This document shows positions 34,500 through 35,050 of a DNA stretch of 35,050 nucleotides, in pieces (positions within the stretch are counted from its first letter, which is position 1; the number at the start of each line of letters is the position of its first letter). Made by a program: the position numbers and the translations under genes. The DNA is taken from NCBI GenBank assembly GCA_947630535.1, contig CANRHZ010000019.1:1-35050 (forward strand), given 5' to 3'. The notes under the pieces were generated by a model. The model worked only from the letters and a program-made list of their open reading frames with translations, did not search any database and was not told the origin of the DNA. Origin of the DNA: Candidatus Gastranaerophilales bacterium. GTDB taxonomy: Bacteria > Cyanobacteriota > Vampirovibrionia > Gastranaerophilales > Gastranaerophilaceae.

Positions 34500-34613
34500 T
34501 GTCTTGGATTTCCTCCACGCTCGAACAGTTCCGCAGTTGAACCTACGGTTCAAGTCCCTTTTATGTTCTCGCTATCCAGACTTGGCTTCGCCCTAGTCCG
34601 TACGGAAATCCGC
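34500..34613. mobile_element. About 114-bp insertion inside a REP right arm
   Basis: In the unit starting at 34401 the right arm is split: GATGCTGAAAC ends at 34499 and AGTTCAGCATGACA resumes at 34614. The inserted piece has GGATTTCC (34506-34513) near one end and its complement GGAAATCC (34604-34611) near the other. It also has a perfect internal hairpin, TTGAACC / GGTTCAA (34537-34553). It looks like a tiny non-coding mobile or palindromic element. Confidence 0.45.
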
Positions 34614-34841
34614 AGTTCAGCATGACATTTATTATCTTAAATACAAAAAACTCTGCCATGTATAATGTCACCCTGAACTTGTTTCAGGGTCTTACCGGCG
34701 CAAGAATATAACATGGGATTTATGCACTACTCAGATGCTGAAACGAGTTCAGCATGACATTTATTAAAAATCCCTACTCTGTATACTGTCACCATGAACT
34801 TGTTTCAGGGTCTGATACCTTTTGTATGTTATAATAAAACA

Positions 34842-34946
34842 ATGGATAAAACTTATGCCGTATATATTTTGACAAATTATAATGAAACAACTTTTTATAT
34901 AGGTGTGACAGGTAATCTGCAAAAAATCTTTTTTGTACCAATTTAA
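34842..34946 (+). pseudogene. Truncated GIY-YIG nuclease gene
   Basis: The first 26 or so codons read like the N-terminus of a small GIY-YIG endonuclease of the UvrC-N/YhbQ type: MDKTYAVYILTN, then FYIGVTGNLQ. Such proteins are usually about 80-100 residues. Here the similarity stops near 34920, and the frame ends after eight unrelated codons (KIFFVPI and stop). The catalytic Arg and Glu and the rest of the domain are missing. The break lies about 50 bp before the conserved prepilin module, so a recombination event that brought the module may have cut the gene. Confidence 0.7.
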
Positions 34947-34973
34947 ATTGTTGAAATGTATAAAATAATCTGT

Positions 34974-35038
34974 TAAAATGAAATTGTACTAAAATATAGA
35001 TGGGAGTTTAATTTATGGTTAAATTGTTTGGAGCTTAC
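34974..35038 (+). repeat. Prepilin 5' module, copy 3 (upstream segment, RBS, start codons)
   Basis: This is an exact inverted copy of positions 1-65. It holds the AT-rich upstream segment, GGGAG at 35002-35006, the ATG at 35015 and codons to TAC at 35036-35038. The identity breaks off right at its upstream edge, which marks the limit of the cassette. Confidence 0.85.
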
Positions 35039-35050
35039 CCCCCCCCCCCA
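35015..35050 (+). CDS. Prepilin leader with poly-C tract, truncated by the right window edge
   Basis: The first eight codons read MVKLFGAY and are identical to the partial gene at 1-24. They are followed by the poly-C tract and a final A, the same order as in the complete gene at 275-1278. If the sequence continues as there (AGGGATTAGGCGG), the ATG frame meets TAG and the gene is OFF with 12 C. The pilin part itself is outside the window. Confidence 0.65.
   Translation, partial: MVKLFGAYPPPP
35038..35049 (+). repeat. 12-C homopolymer in the right-edge prepilin leader
   Basis: Twelve C, the first belonging to the TAC codon, are followed by A at 35050. The length and placement equal those of the tract at 1244-1255. 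Confidence 0.8.

Larger units (their letters stand above)
33743..34841. repeat. About 1.1 kb array of REP/BIME-like palindromic repeats
   Basis: No gene is visible here. The array is built from two related hairpins: ACCCTGAA / TTCAGGGT (left arm, preceded by TGTC) and ATGCTGAA / TTCAGCAT (right arm, followed by GACA). They flank a conserved centre with GAGAATTCTACATCCCTTC and GCCTGTTACTTCCATTGG. The arms are also inverted copies of each other, so a unit is a BIME-like inverted pair of about 120-160 bp. Units begin near 33914, 34128, 34214, 34401, 34666 and 34787, in varying states of completeness. Confidence 0.85.

Noticed and set aside
34530-34560. A tRNA-like T arm (GGTTCAAGTCCC)
   Set aside because: No matching acceptor stem, D arm or anticodon arm surrounds it; it belongs to an internal hairpin of the inserted element.
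33743-34841. A CRISPR array
   Set aside because: Units are long, palindromic, irregularly spaced and nested, without unique spacers of constant length and without cas genes nearby.

Overview
The window looks like chromosomal DNA of an AT-rich, anaerobic, diderm, flagellated and piliated bacterium. The best guess is a gut member of Candidatus Melainabacteria / Vampirovibrionia (Gastranaerophilales), the non-photosynthetic sister group of Cyanobacteria. This rests on the prepilin type (GFTLAEVLITLAIIG start), an LptD/OstA-like outer-membrane protein, a class III ribonucleotide reductase, a ferredoxin-dependent 2-oxoacid oxidoreductase and a flagellar export cluster. The taxonomy is inference; there is no rRNA gene here.

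Layout. 1-1310: a prepilin gene on the minus strand whose leader contains a 12-C homopolymer, plus the first codons of a second prepilin running off the left edge. 1395-2933 (minus): a secreted coiled-coil protein, a DivIVA-like coiled-coil protein and coaD. 3015-9941 (plus): flagellar basal-body/export operon (lytic transglycosylase, fliE, fliF, a divergent FliG candidate, fliH, flhA). 9938-10999 (minus): an unknown protein. 11068-12975 (minus): rplS-rbgA-rnhB. 13146-16399 (plus): a 35-residue membrane protein, an EnvC-like M23 protein and an LptD-like protein. 16394-22675 (minus): one six-gene operon, pilT - sirtuin-like zinc protein - recO - TPR protein - lipoprotein - YkgJ protein. 22880-23611 (plus): an unknown protein. 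23696-26279 (minus): four-subunit VOR-type oxidoreductase. 26860-33742 (plus): nrdD-nrdG, two polyprenyl-phosphate-sugar type glycosyltransferases, a family 4 uracil-DNA glycosylase and a PDZ protein. 33743-34841: about 1.1 kb of non-coding REP/BIME-like palindromic repeats, ending in a truncated GIY-YIG nuclease gene and then the start of a third prepilin.

The most interesting system is the prepilin module. Three copies carry the same upstream segment, ribosome-binding site and ATG. All three are followed, or apparently followed, by a poly-C run placed just before the prepilin peptidase site. With 12 C the strong ATG start is out of frame with the pilin (OFF); 10 or 13 C would restore it. 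The run lies in the leader that prepilin peptidase removes, so in-frame length changes would not alter the mature pilin. The complete copy also ends in a GC-richer segment that looks like a DUF1566/C-type-lectin domain of the kind mutated by diversity-generating retroelements. This suggests a pilus tip or adhesin with two layers of variation: on/off switching at the 5' end and targeted hypermutation at the 3' end. No reverse transcriptase or template repeat lies in the window, so that part is a hypothesis. The copies at the two edges form a perfect 65-bp inverted repeat, and the window may simply be a contig that ended at these repeats.
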